NCBI GenBank assembly: GCA_031290985.1
Contig: JARLJW010000054.1
Coordinates: 1 to 51,010 of the forward strand
DNA from: Verrucomicrobiia bacterium
GTDB lineage: Bacteria; Verrucomicrobiota; Verrucomicrobiia; Limisphaerales; UBA11358
Direction: 5' to 3'
DNA: 51,010 nucleotides
A program made the position numbers and the translations under genes. This document shows positions 24,445 to 35,039 of the stretch, one piece after another. Every line of letters starts with the position of its first letter. The first letter of the stretch is position 1. The notes beneath the pieces were generated by a model. It was not told where the DNA came from and made no database searches. It saw only the letters and a program-made list of their open reading frames with translations.

Positions 24445-25515
24445 ATGTATAACGTTTTCCGACCTTATGCGGGCCTGGTGATCCTCTTTTTGACCACTGG
24501 GATCATCCAGGCAGACACCACTTCCGCCGCCGGCCTCTGGGTGGGCGAAGTCACGCTCCAACGCGTCAATGAGACGGTGACCGGGGTGAACGCCGCCAAC
24601 CAGGTGGTGTCGCCCGACCCCAGCGTCACCACGCCGGTCACTTCGCCCGCGCACATGCGCATCATTTTTCACGTGGACACCAATGGCGTGGTGCGCCTGC
24701 TCAAAGGCGTCGCCATGGTGAACCGCGCGACCGGCTCGACCAATCCGCCGGATATTGTGCTGCTTTCCAACCCGAGCCTGTATGCGCAGTACGGCAATCT
24801 GCCGGGCCAGCGGCTGACGGCCGTGGCGTTTGATTTCGGGGATGGCCCCGCCGCGCAAAATGCGCTGGATGCGATTGCCGGGGCGGCCGCGGCCGCCGTG
24901 GTCAACGGCACCGACCCGACCGCCGCCGCCAATGCCGTGATCAATTCCTATCAGACAAACATTCCGGCGGGTTCCTCCACCGCCTATGCCAATTTCATAC
25001 AATCCTCCACGTTTAGCGGCACGGCCAGCCAGGCGGCGACGAGCGCCGCGTTGAGCCTCGTCGGAGTGGACGCCTCGGTGGCGGCGAGCCGCAAGATCGA
25101 GATCGCCACGCTGGCGGCGGTGAATACATTGAAGGACGCCAATGTCTATGCGGCGGCCGATGCCCTGACGTTAAATGAAGTGGTGATGACCGGCCAACTG
25201 GCGGCGGGCGGCGTTTTGACCGGGACGATTTATCTTGGCGCCGATCACCCCACGAATCCGTTCCGGCACAAGTGGAATCCGATCGAGCGTCACGGCTATG
25301 CCATCACGCGCGCGTTGACGGTCACGTTTGATGCCGCGCCCGACCCCAATGCGTCCGCGCTGCCCGGTTTCGGGGTGGACCACATCACCGGCACGTATCA
25401 CGAAAGCATCCTCGGGCTGCACAAGCCGCTCGGGCCGAACCAGGACATCGGCCTGCTCACCGACGGCACCATCACGCTCCAACACATCAGCCCGGTGGCA
25501 GTTTTGAACCAATAA
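24445..25515 (+). CDS. exported Ala-rich protein, function unknown
   Basis: The product is 356 residues. The signal peptide is MYNVFRPYAGLVILFLTTGIIQA. The region at about 27-135 (AAGLWVGEVTLQRVNETV, then MRIIFHVDTNGVVRLLKGV) is beta-rich. An Ala-rich helical insertion follows at about 140-240 (ALDAIAGAAAAAVVNGTDPT), and then a C-terminal beta region with HPTNPFRHKWNPIERHGY and ITGTYHESILGLHKPLG. The Trp, His and Tyr pattern suggests a folded binding domain, but I cannot name it. It sits 20 bp after the preceding gene and 7 bp before the giant gene, so coexpression is nearly certain. Confidence 0.85.
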   Translation: MYNVFRPYAGLVILFLTTGIIQADTTSAAGLWVGEVTLQRVNETVTGVNAANQVVSPDPSVTTPVTSPAHMRIIFHVDTNGVVRLLKGVAMVNRATGSTNPPDIVLLSNPSLYAQYGNLPGQRLTAVAFDFGDGPAAQNALDAIAGAAAAAVVNGTDPTAAANAVINSYQTNIPAGSSTAYANFIQSSTFSGTASQAATSAALSLVGVDASVAASRKIEIATLAAVNTLKDANVYAAADALTLNEVVMTGQLAAGGVLTGTIYLGADHPTNPFRHKWNPIERHGYAITRALTVTFDAAPDPNASALPGFGVDHITGTYHESILGLHKPLGPNQDIGLLTDGTITLQHISPVAVLNQ

Positions 25516-25522
25516 TTCCCGA

Positions 25523-28500
25523 ATGAACTCCATGAAAACCAGTTCTCAATTTTTGGCCCGGGCCGGACGCCAGTTCCGCCGTGGAATCGTTTTTGCCTCG
25601 CTGGCGGCGGGCCTGCCGCTGGCGGCGTGGGCGCAGTCGAACGCCGTGGCGGTGGCCGGGTCGTTTGTCCAGGAACTGCAGTTCCCCAACACGGGCCACA
25701 CCGTGGATACGCGGGTGGACAACTCGGTCGGCACCACCAAGTCCGGCATCACCTATGTGCTGGCGGCGGACTATGCCACCAACACCTATCTGCGAAAGTT
25801 TGACGCCAGCGGCGCGGAAGCGGTCTTCGCCAACGGCGGCAACCAGATGGTCATCGCCGGCATCTCGGGGGCAACCATGGCGGTCATACCGGGCACCACC
25901 AATCTTTACATCGCCGGCGGGAGCAAAATCTACCAGGTCAGCACCGAGAACGGCCAGTTGATGAATTCGGTGGATGCGGGTTCCGGGGTGGACCTTAAGG
26001 GCAGCTTCTGGGATGGGACCAACTTGGTGGTATGCGGTAATTTTACCGGGGGCACCAAAACTGTGCTGGGCCATACGGCCACGGCGCGCGGTTCACAAGC
26101 CGGCATCATCATCAAACTCAGCCGGGATTTATCCACCACCGTCGGACTGATGACGTTCGGCAACACCGGCTCGGGCGCCATCAATACCGCCAACTCCATC
26201 GTGGTGGATGAGAACTACGACATCTACGTCGCCGGTAAAATCGGCAACGGATCCTTCGACTCCGATGTTTTCACCGCGGGCAACTGGAAGGTGCTTGAAA
26301 GGTACAATGACGGCACCGTGGCCAGCCTGGAAGACGCCAAGAACGTGCTCAACAACGGCGGCGGCACCAGCGTTTCGAGCACGACGGCGACCATCAATAC
26401 CAGCACCGGGATCAATGATTATGTCTATCATGCCACCGGCGTGTTCATCGCATCAGCGGCCGGAAGTTATACTTTTACCAGCACCTCGGACGACGGCAAC
26501 TGGCTCTATGTTGACGGGCAGCAGCTGATATACGATGACAATCTGCACCCGCCGTCGGCCACCAGCAAAAGCGTCACGCTTGGGCTGGGGTTGCACAGCG
26601 TGGACTGGTTGTATTTCAATCATGGCGGCGGCGGCTCCGGCTCGTTTCAGTATACCGGTCCGGGGGTGAGTTCCGCGACCCTGGTGCCGGCGGCGGACAT
26701 TGGCAGCAACAAGGGTTATGTTCTGAAATTCAGCGGTGACCTGACCGCGCTCAAGGGCGTCTATTCTTCCCAGCAATCTGCCGGTCAGGGCAGTGAGATC
26801 AAGGAACTGGCGTATTCGCAAGGCTTCGTTTACGGCGTGGGATATTGGATGGGCAACGCGGACAACCCGGGCATCAGTCCGGCCGATGCTTCGGACGCCG
26901 GCTCGCAGAATCTGGAAGTCCTCAAGCTCGATACCGGGCTGCTGCTCAAGGCGCGTGCCACCGTCAAGGGCGCCGCCAATAACACCGGTTACAGCATCAC
27001 CGTGGATGATGCCGGCAACGCGTATCTCACCGGCTCGCAAGGGCCGGCGTCGGAGGATTTCTTTGGCAACGGCGATCCCACGAACCAGCCGTTCACCTCG
27101 ATCTCCTCGGCGAAGCCCAGCATCTTCATCGCGCAACTGGATTCCAATTTCACGTTCAAGTGGGTGAACACGCCCACCACGCCGGTGCCGGATTTTGATT
27201 TTACGATCGCCACGCCGCGGGTGCGCTGGAACTCGGCGTTGCAGCGCGTTTTCTGGATGGGCTATTTCAAGAACGGCCAGTTGCTGATGGGCAATCCGAC
27301 CACGATGCAGACTTTGAACGGCCCGGAAGGCTTCATTGCCGTGCTGGATCCGACGGGAAAATATGCCGAGCGCGTGTTGCTCACCGTCCTGTCGGACTTC
27401 GGCGTCAGCGGGGTGCAGGTTCTGCCGTTCGGCGGACCCAGCGGCGGCAGCAACAACGTCTCCGTGATCGGCGTCAACACCAAGCCGGTCATCAAGGGCG
27501 CGCAGGTCAACGCCTCGGTGCCCAGCTACATTTACTGGGATCTCACCAATAACGACATCACCACGGCGTGCCTGGCCGACCCAACGCTCATTGATTCGGC
27601 GGCGGAGACGCGGATCGGCTGCCTGGGTTATTCCGTAGGCAACAACGTCGCCAACGGCACGGCCAACAGCTACACCTTCACCATCAGCCAGGACACCATC
27701 GTCCGGTTCAACTGGAACGTGGAACATGCGTTGCGCATCACTTCGGATTTCAGCGAGACCGAGGGACACGATCCGGGAACCATCGGCCACATCGTGGGCT
27801 TGAAATCGGACGCCTCCGGCTCGCCGGACCCGACCGTGGAGAAACATTGGGTGGCGGAAAACACCCCGGTCATTGCGACCGTGGATGCGGCGGTGGATGA
27901 CCAAAATTATTTGTCGGCGGGGTTGGCGGTGCGTTACGTCGTGACCGGTTATGATGCGTATGGACCGGCCAACACCCTGGGCAGCCCCGGCACAACCAAT
28001 TTCATCACCTTCCTCGGCAACGACACCCGGCGCCAGGTGCCACAGTTCCTGATGACCGGCCCGGCGAGCATCACCTACCATTGGAAGCTGAAGATCGGCG
28101 TGCAGGTGGCCACCACCGGCCTGTCGTCAGCCAGCTTTCCCTACATCCAGGTGCTTTCGGACCCCGGCCAGGTCACGCCGCCCACGCAGGCGGATGGCGT
28201 GGGCTCGGGCACCTTTTTCTATGATGAAGGCACCAGCTTGCAGATCGGCACCATCGGCGCCCAGAACACCACGCAGCTCCAGGGCTGGTTCAACGGTGAC
28301 GGCACGGTTTTCCCCAGCACGGGTGCCACCAGCAATCTTAACGGCTCGTTTACGGCCACGGTGAACGGCGTCACGCAGAACTACGTTTCGCTGCAGGTCG
28401 CCAATTTCAACCGGCCGGCGCGGGTCATGTGGAATTACGGCGACCGCATTTTTGATGAGACCGTGTTTCTCGGCAACACCGTGACATTCTCGACCGTGGA

Positions 28501-31500
28501 CGACCCGGTGGTGCGGGCCAAACTGCGTACCGACCTGCCGCCGACCTTGGTGACGCTGCTGGATTCGCCGCAGGGCAGCTCCGCCAGCGACATGGCGCTC
28601 TGGGATTCTGTCGGGAAAAAATACTATCCGCTTCGTCCGGGCGTGATCATGACCTACTGGCAGACCACGGCTGATCCCAGCGACCGCGTCATCATCCGGC
28701 TCACGTTCAAATATCCGGTCGTACCACATTACCGGCACATCGCCAGCACGCATCCCGTGTCGCTGGATCCGTCCACCAACGACTCCGTGTCTTTCGTGGG
28801 CTTGAAATACACGGAAACCACCACGGGTGCGGCGGTGGATTCCAGCGGCAATTTTACGGCCACCGGTCCGGGCATGACGGTTTTGCAGTTCACCGAGACC
28901 AGCAGTTCGGGCCGCGGCGGCAGCATCACCACGCCACGCATCCGCGTGGTGCAGACCAAGAACTGGAGCGACAACCTGCCCAATACCCAGCCTGCCATCA
29001 TCGGCAAAAAAATCACCAGCAGCTACGACACCGCCGGCCTGGGCACCGGCTATCTGTTCTTCCCCATGGCGCGCTACGATGCAGCCATCTACAACCGTGA
29101 CGCGCTCACCGGCCCGATCATCCCGGTGAACCTGAATCCGACCGCGGGACCGACCGAACAATTGGTCGTGGTCTGGTATGAAAACCGCGATAAAATTTTG
29201 TGGCCATATCAGGCCGTGCGCTACCAGCCCGCTTGGCCGGTGAATGCCGCGCAAGGTTTGAACCGCATCGTCATCTCCAGCCGCTACGGCAATGAGAGCG
29301 TGGCGCAGGATGGCACCGACCAGGTGGTGGTCCCGGCGGAAACGTACGGCACGAACACGTATCCGGCCGAGACGACGCTCAATCCCGCGCGCTTCGCCCA
29401 GGTGCAGATCTACAATCAGCCGAACCGTGCGCTGCCCGGTTACAACCCGAACGAGGAACACGCATTGCTCGCGCCGTCCCTGCGCTCCGCGGCCATTGCA
29501 CCGCAGCCGATGGCGGCTTACGCCCTGCGCAACGGCGACCTGAATGTGACCAATCAGGATGCGACCTACACCTCCGACCCGTATGTGCTGGTGCAGTTTT
29601 ACGACAACATCGCCCAGGAATATCGCATGGCGGTTTACAACATCGTGACCACCGCCAGCAACCTGAATGCGGGCGACCTGAGCTACAATTATACATTCCA
29701 GGACCAGATGGACGCGGGCGAGCCGGTCATCCCGTTTTATCCGCTCCCGCAGGTCATCGGCGCCACGCCGAGTTCCAGCACCTACGGCAAGGACGGCAAT
29801 CCGTCCCAGCAGATGTGCTTCTGGAAAGACCACAAGGGGACGCCTTGGGCGGTCTCGGGTGACAGTTTCTTCACCGTCTATTTCTATTATCCGCTCTCGC
29901 CTGACTTCTGGTGGCCGGCCAGCGGCAACAAGCAGCCGGGTGACAGCGTGGCGTTTTTGCCCACGACGCCCGGGTTTGCCGGGACGGCGTTCAACATCGA
30001 TTATACGCGCAATGACCAGACGCCCGCCGCGCAGGGCATCACCTACACGACCGTCTGGCCGCTGGACGTGCCGATCTTGAAAGTCGGCGAGACGCTGACC
30101 TTCCCGGGCGGCGAATATCAACTGGATTATCCCACCACCACGACCCTCGATGACCAGGGCAATTTTGTGGATGAAGCCACGCCGGGATTGCCGGGCGTCG
30201 TCGGTTTCGCCGCAGGCCAGATCGTTTACGACACGATGAACCCCACGATGGATGACCAGAAGAATTTTGACACCTACACCGCGCGGATTTTCCCGGCGCT
30301 GGAGCAGCGCACCGTGCCGTTGTCCGTGGCTGATTTCCCGGCCGCATTGTTGCCGGTGAACGGCCGCACCACGGTCCAGAACGGCGTCTATATTTTCAAC
30401 CAACTGCCGTCTTCATTGCAGAAGCGCATGTTCTACGACCCCATCCAAGGCGTCATCGGCATCAAGGGTTTCTTAAACGACAAGAGCATCAGCGACTCCA
30501 CGCTCACGGCGTCGCCGCCGGCGGTCTACGTGCTCGAGCCGAACGTGCTGACCTCGGCGGAGAAGAGCATCTTGGACGGTTCGGCCTCGACGAGCCCGTT
30601 TAAGGATGTGCAAGGCTCGCGGTTCACCGCGGCGATGGACACGCTGTTCAACCTCACGCGCAACCCGAACCAACTCGACAAGAACAACGACGGCGTGGAT
30701 ACGGCCTATCGCGTCGGCCTGGAACAGAAGATTAAGGTAAGCCCGGCCACCGGCAAGCCGCTGCTCACAACCAACGGCACGATCATCACCGCCCAGCGCG
30801 ATCCCACGAAGGCGGCGTCCATGCAGGCGCTCGGACCCGGTCTGGCGCTGGTGGCCAACCCGGCTTTCCTCGACCCGAACAGCCCGGTGCAGATCAGCTA
30901 TGTCACGCTGGCGGAAAACAACAGCGACGCGCTCGGCGGCGCGCCGGTCGCCCTGCATATCATCAAGGTGGACAAGACGCAGCGTTATCGCGGCTCCATC
31001 AAGACGATTTTGTCGGCCAATGTTTTCGATGAAAACATTGTGCTGCGTCACACCGCCGACTTTGGCGGCAACGCGGATGACCTGGTGTTCGAGTGGTGGT
31101 ACCGGCCGGAGGATGGCACGGATGCGCTGCCGCCGGACCGCCAGCCGTCGCCCACGCCGTGGAAATTGTTCGCCGACCCGTCGGGCAACCAGGGGCAGGG
31201 CTTTTATCAATTGACGCTGAAGGGCAACCCGAGCGCACCCGAGGTGCTGCTGGGCGACAGCCTGTTTTTCGTGCGCTACCGCCACAAGAACGAGGTGCAT
31301 AACGGCGTGAACTGGGAAGTGCCGCAGCCGAATGGCGAGCGCCGCGAAGTGCTGGGCAACTTCACCCCCGGCATTCCGTACGACTGGGCGGGCGCGGGCA
31401 ATTCCTCGCCGGAGGACCTCAATGGCGACGGCCAGCCGGATTACATTCCGCAGCTCGCCGAAGGCTGGGTCAAACGCGTGATGAGCGCCGTCAACCCCTA

Positions 31501-34500
31501 CGAGGCGCGCATCAATGACTTCACGCAGAACGCGCCGGCGACTTATTCGAGCATCATCCAGCAGCTCGGCGTGCCGTATTCCGGCCCCGTGGCGCTGAAC
31601 TCTGATCCGAACGTCATCCAGAACGTCGGACTGATTGCGTTGTACCAAACGATCCTGAACCGCGCGGAAGATCTGAGCATCAATCTTTCCACGCCCATCT
31701 CCGATCCGACCATCGCGAACGCGCTGGAACTGGCCTCCACGCGGCTGAGTGATTTCTACACGTTGCTCGGGAACGAGGCCTATTCGGATTCGCAGAATCC
31801 CGCCATCGGCTACGGCAGCAGCAGCGTGGAATACGGCAACATGGCACCGACCGTGTTCGCGTTCCAGAACCAGCTCGCCACCCGGCTGGATGAGGAACTC
31901 GGCCTCTTGCGCGGGGTGACTGCCAACAACGGCACACCGGTCTTCAACCGCCTGTACTGGAACTTCACGCACGCCGAGGGCGAGGCGGCCTATGTGATGA
32001 AATATGACATCACCGACATCAATAATGACGGCTTCATCGATGTGAACGATGCGATGATCCTTTACCCGCAGGGACACGGCGACGCCTGGGGCCACTACCT
32101 CACGGCCATTCGCATGCAATATGATCTGCTGCGCAACCCGTATTTCAACTGGGTGTCGCGCTCGGAATTCATCAATTCGCAGGATGTGGTGATACCGGTG
32201 GATTATCTCGATGAACGGAAATTCGCGGAAGTGGCCGCCGCCAAGGCCCAGGCCGGCGCACAAATCCTCAGCCTGACCTACCGCTCAAAATTTGTCGCCG
32301 ATCCGCGCGGTCAGTGGCAGGGCTATCTCGACACGGATCCAAACCAGGCGTGGGGCGTGGACGAATGGGCCCGGCGCGCGGGCCAGGGTGCCTTCCTGGA
32401 CTGGGTGACTGCCAACGCCTTGTTGCCGGCCGTTCATCCCAACACGAATTACACCGGCATCCAAAAAGTTGACCGCACCACGGTCACCGACATCAGCACC
32501 ATCTCGGGCAACTTTGTGGCCATACAGCAGACCATGGACTCGGTGGATCATGGGGACAACCCGCTGGGCCTGCACGCCGGCGCGCTGTCGTTTGCGATTG
32601 ATCCCACATTTGCGCAGAACATTGGAGCGTCCACGGGCAACAGTCCCGGCGTGGACACGTTCTTTGAACAGACGTACTCCAAGGCTTTGTCGGCGTTGAT
32701 GAACGCGAAGGCTGCGTTCGATAATGCCAACCAGTTCAACAATCTTATCCGTCAGGTTGCGAATACCGAGGCGGATTATCGCAACGAGGTATACGATCAG
32801 GACCAGTCCTATCGCAACCAGTTGATCGAAATCTTTGGCACGCCATATCCGGGCACCATCGGCTCGGGCAAGCTCTACCCGGCGGGTTATCAGGGCCCGG
32901 ACCTGGCCTTGTATGCCTATGTGCAGGTGAACAGCGTGAATGACAGCACGGTGCCGCAGCCGAGCCAGGCCTTCCTTTCCACGTTCCAGGACCAGACCAC
33001 CGGCAGCGGTGCGAACCTGGTGAAAGGCTGGGGCCTCACCTTGCCGATTCCCAGCGACTGGGTGACCAAGTTCAACCTGACCCTGCTCAACGGCACGGTC
33101 GGCAGCGTCAACTACACCGACTACTCCTCGAACTCGATTCCAACGAACCAGATGCTGCAGGGCTTGAGCCTGCCGGTCATGGCCAACGGCTATTCCTACG
33201 TGGCGCCGGCGGCATGGGGCCAGCGCTCCTCCACGGGCGAATTGCAGAAGAACATCGGCGACATGGTCCAGGCGCAGGCGGATTTGGATCACGAAATCTT
33301 CGTCTGGCAGCAGAACCAGACGGAAATCCTCAACAAGCTTGAATACCTGAACCAGAAATTTGAATGGGACTCGGACATCAAATCCATCCAGATAGCGAAA
33401 GAAGTTTTTGACGCGACCCAGGAAGCCGTCAAGACCGGGCTGGAGGAGGCGGCGGCGGCGCTCGAAGAGGCGGGCAAGGTGGCGGAAGACGCCACCAAGG
33501 CGGGGGCGGACATGATCCCCACGATGACGCCGGAAGTCGGCCTGGCGGACAGCGCCGGTGACATCCTGGCGCCCGCGCGTGGCGGGATCGAGGAAGTGGC
33601 CACGGCTGAGGAGGCCGCCACCGGCTTCAGCGCCGAGGCCCTGAACGCCGCCGCGAAGGTCAGCGACATTGTCAAGCTGGTGGGCGACCAGAGCTTCGAC
33701 TTCAGCGCCGATGCCTATACGGCGAAGGAAGAGCTCCTGCCCGAATTGCAGGATCTCCAAACCAAGATCCAAGCCGAGGATGACCAGCGCGTGGCGGTTT
33801 TCAAGGCGGTTCAGGTGCTGACCTCCGCCGGCAACGATTATCGCACCACGCTTGCCAATGGCGTGCGCCTGCAGCAGGAACGCACCACGTTCAATAAACG
33901 CGTCGCCGCCACGACACAGCAGAACCGCTATGAAGACATGACTTTCCGGTTCTCACGCAACCAGGCGCTGGAACAATACCGTTCCACCTTTGACCTGGCG
34001 TCACGCTACGCGTACCTCGCGGCGTCGGCCTATGATTACGATCTGAACCTCGGCCCGGATGACCCCGGCTCACCGATGGAGATCATGTCCGACATCATCC
34101 ATCAGCGCACCATCGGTTATGTGGACGGCGATGGCAATCCACAGGTCGGCGAACAAGGGCTGGCCGAGGATCTGGCCAAGCTTCGGGAGAATTATTCCGT
34201 TCTGAGCGCCCGCATGGGATTGGTGAACCCGATCCAGGAGACGGAAACCTTCTCGCTGCGCACCGGGAGTTTCCGGCTCGGGAGCGACACCAACTCGGAT
34301 GTGAACTGGGCCCAGGCGTTGATGGACCCGGGCATCAATGTGACGAATTTGTGGGATGTGCCGGCATTCCGCCGGTACTGCCGCTCATTCGCCCCGGAAT
34401 CCAGCGGGCCGCAGCCCGGCTTGGTCATTCCGTTCACCACGCAGATCCGGTCCGGCCAGAATTTCTTCGGCTGGCCGTTGGGCGCGGGTGATGTCGCGTA

Positions 34501-35020
34501 CGATCCGTCCGTTTACGCCACGCGCATCGCCGCGGTCGCGGTGGCCTTTGCCGGGTATGACACGACGACCTTGAGCAGCACGCCACGGGTTTATCTGATC
34601 CCGGCGGGTTCAGACGTCATGACCATCCCGAACTCCCCGAACCAGGATTTGCGGTTCTGGAGCGTGCTCGACCAGGTCATTCCCATACCGTATCCGGCGA
34701 CCACCGCGGATTTCAGCAATCCAACATGGAAGCCGGTTCTGGACAGCGTCTCGGGCAGCAGCGGCACCTTTGGCGACATCCGGCAACACTCCAGTTTTCT
34801 GGCCGGCGGGTTTTCCAATCCCGACCCGACCCAGATTAATTTCTCGGCGGTGCCCTACAATCTGGACCTGATCGGCCGTTCCGTCTGGAACACCAAATGG
34901 CTCCTGATCATTCCGGGCGCCTCGCTGAATGCCGACTCGACGGCCGGGGTGGCCAACTTCATCAACAGCGTGAAGGACATTCAGCTGAACATAAAAACCT
35001 ATGGTTACTCCGGCAACTGA
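25523..35020 (+). CDS. giant exported protein (3165 aa) with PA14 and TcA-like tail
   Basis: A signal peptide (about 15-39, ending AAWAQ) precedes a beta-propeller-like SBBP region. Residues about 258-395 form a PA14 domain (AAGSYTFTSTSDDGNWLYVDG), a carbohydrate-binding fold. A long region of unknown beta modules follows. Ca-binding sites appear at about 1722 (DKNNDGVDT), 1965 (EDLNGDGQPDY) and 2162 (dockerin-like DINNDGFIDVNDAM). Residues about 2577-2800 are a long coiled coil broken by an Ala/Glu-rich, Pro-containing insert. The tail has RYAYLAASAYDYDL, FSLRTGSFRLG and a final beta domain ending VKDIQLNIKTYGY. The order helix bundle, AYDYDL, beta domain recalls the C-terminus of Tc-toxin A subunits. 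ATG 25532 is an alternative start. Confidence 0.88.
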   Translation: MNSMKTSSQFLARAGRQFRRGIVFASLAAGLPLAAWAQSNAVAVAGSFVQELQFPNTGHTVDTRVDNSVGTTKSGITYVLAADYATNTYLRKFDASGAEAVFANGGNQMVIAGISGATMAVIPGTTNLYIAGGSKIYQVSTENGQLMNSVDAGSGVDLKGSFWDGTNLVVCGNFTGGTKTVLGHTATARGSQAGIIIKLSRDLSTTVGLMTFGNTGSGAINTANSIVVDENYDIYVAGKIGNGSFDSDVFTAGNWKVLERYNDGTVASLEDAKNVLNNGGGTSVSSTTATINTSTGINDYVYHATGVFIASAAGSYTFTSTSDDGNWLYVDGQQLIYDDNLHPPSATSKSVTLGLGLHSVDWLYFNHGGGGSGSFQYTGPGVSSATLVPAADIGSNKGYVLKFSGDLTALKGVYSSQQSAGQGSEIKELAYSQGFVYGVGYWMGNADNPGISPADASDAGSQNLEVLKLDTGLLLKARATVKGAANNTGYSITVDDAGNAYLTGSQGPASEDFFGNGDPTNQPFTSISSAKPSIFIAQLDSNFTFKWVNTPTTPVPDFDFTIATPRVRWNSALQRVFWMGYFKNGQLLMGNPTTMQTLNGPEGFIAVLDPTGKYAERVLLTVLSDFGVSGVQVLPFGGPSGGSNNVSVIGVNTKPVIKGAQVNASVPSYIYWDLTNNDITTACLADPTLIDSAAETRIGCLGYSVGNNVANGTANSYTFTISQDTIVRFNWNVEHALRITSDFSETEGHDPGTIGHIVGLKSDASGSPDPTVEKHWVAENTPVIATVDAAVDDQNYLSAGLAVRYVVTGYDAYGPANTLGSPGTTNFITFLGNDTRRQVPQFLMTGPASITYHWKLKIGVQVATTGLSSASFPYIQVLSDPGQVTPPTQADGVGSGTFFYDEGTSLQIGTIGAQNTTQLQGWFNGDGTVFPSTGATSNLNGSFTATVNGVTQNYVSLQVANFNRPARVMWNYGDRIFDETVFLGNTVTFSTVDDPVVRAKLRTDLPPTLVTLLDSPQGSSASDMALWDSVGKKYYPLRPGVIMTYWQTTADPSDRVIIRLTFKYPVVPHYRHIASTHPVSLDPSTNDSVSFVGLKYTETTTGAAVDSSGNFTATGPGMTVLQFTETSSSGRGGSITTPRIRVVQTKNWSDNLPNTQPAIIGKKITSSYDTAGLGTGYLFFPMARYDAAIYNRDALTGPIIPVNLNPTAGPTEQLVVVWYENRDKILWPYQAVRYQPAWPVNAAQGLNRIVISSRYGNESVAQDGTDQVVVPAETYGTNTYPAETTLNPARFAQVQIYNQPNRALPGYNPNEEHALLAPSLRSAAIAPQPMAAYALRNGDLNVTNQDATYTSDPYVLVQFYDNIAQEYRMAVYNIVTTASNLNAGDLSYNYTFQDQMDAGEPVIPFYPLPQVIGATPSSSTYGKDGNPSQQMCFWKDHKGTPWAVSGDSFFTVYFYYPLSPDFWWPASGNKQPGDSVAFLPTTPGFAGTAFNIDYTRNDQTPAAQGITYTTVWPLDVPILKVGETLTFPGGEYQLDYPTTTTLDDQGNFVDEATPGLPGVVGFAAGQIVYDTMNPTMDDQKNFDTYTARIFPALEQRTVPLSVADFPAALLPVNGRTTVQNGVYIFNQLPSSLQKRMFYDPIQGVIGIKGFLNDKSISDSTLTASPPAVYVLEPNVLTSAEKSILDGSASTSPFKDVQGSRFTAAMDTLFNLTRNPNQLDKNNDGVDTAYRVGLEQKIKVSPATGKPLLTTNGTIITAQRDPTKAASMQALGPGLALVANPAFLDPNSPVQISYVTLAENNSDALGGAPVALHIIKVDKTQRYRGSIKTILSANVFDENIVLRHTADFGGNADDLVFEWWYRPEDGTDALPPDRQPSPTPWKLFADPSGNQGQGFYQLTLKGNPSAPEVLLGDSLFFVRYRHKNEVHNGVNWEVPQPNGERREVLGNFTPGIPYDWAGAGNSSPEDLNGDGQPDYIPQLAEGWVKRVMSAVNPYEARINDFTQNAPATYSSIIQQLGVPYSGPVALNSDPNVIQNVGLIALYQTILNRAEDLSINLSTPISDPTIANALELASTRLSDFYTLLGNEAYSDSQNPAIGYGSSSVEYGNMAPTVFAFQNQLATRLDEELGLLRGVTANNGTPVFNRLYWNFTHAEGEAAYVMKYDITDINNDGFIDVNDAMILYPQGHGDAWGHYLTAIRMQYDLLRNPYFNWVSRSEFINSQDVVIPVDYLDERKFAEVAAAKAQAGAQILSLTYRSKFVADPRGQWQGYLDTDPNQAWGVDEWARRAGQGAFLDWVTANALLPAVHPNTNYTGIQKVDRTTVTDISTISGNFVAIQQTMDSVDHGDNPLGLHAGALSFAIDPTFAQNIGASTGNSPGVDTFFEQTYSKALSALMNAKAAFDNANQFNNLIRQVANTEADYRNEVYDQDQSYRNQLIEIFGTPYPGTIGSGKLYPAGYQGPDLALYAYVQVNSVNDSTVPQPSQAFLSTFQDQTTGSGANLVKGWGLTLPIPSDWVTKFNLTLLNGTVGSVNYTDYSSNSIPTNQMLQGLSLPVMANGYSYVAPAAWGQRSSTGELQKNIGDMVQAQADLDHEIFVWQQNQTEILNKLEYLNQKFEWDSDIKSIQIAKEVFDATQEAVKTGLEEAAAALEEAGKVAEDATKAGADMIPTMTPEVGLADSAGDILAPARGGIEEVATAEEAATGFSAEALNAAAKVSDIVKLVGDQSFDFSADAYTAKEELLPELQDLQTKIQAEDDQRVAVFKAVQVLTSAGNDYRTTLANGVRLQQERTTFNKRVAATTQQNRYEDMTFRFSRNQALEQYRSTFDLASRYAYLAASAYDYDLNLGPDDPGSPMEIMSDIIHQRTIGYVDGDGNPQVGEQGLAEDLAKLRENYSVLSARMGLVNPIQETETFSLRTGSFRLGSDTNSDVNWAQALMDPGINVTNLWDVPAFRRYCRSFAPESSGPQPGLVIPFTTQIRSGQNFFGWPLGAGDVAYDPSVYATRIAAVAVAFAGYDTTTLSSTPRVYLIPAGSDVMTIPNSPNQDLRFWSVLDQVIPIPYPATTADFSNPTWKPVLDSVSGSSGTFGDIRQHSSFLAGGFSNPDPTQINFSAVPYNLDLIGRSVWNTKWLLIIPGASLNADSTAGVANFINSVKDIQLNIKTYGYSGN

Positions 35021-35039
35021 TTTACCCGAAGGCAACGTC

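Noticed and set aside
28127..30403. A 758-codon open frame on the minus strand, and a 495-codon one at 32285-33772
   Set aside because: Both lie fully inside the 3165-residue gene. Their translations are His/Arg/Val-rich, low in hydrophobic pattern and without domains, as expected for antisense frames of GC-rich coding DNA.
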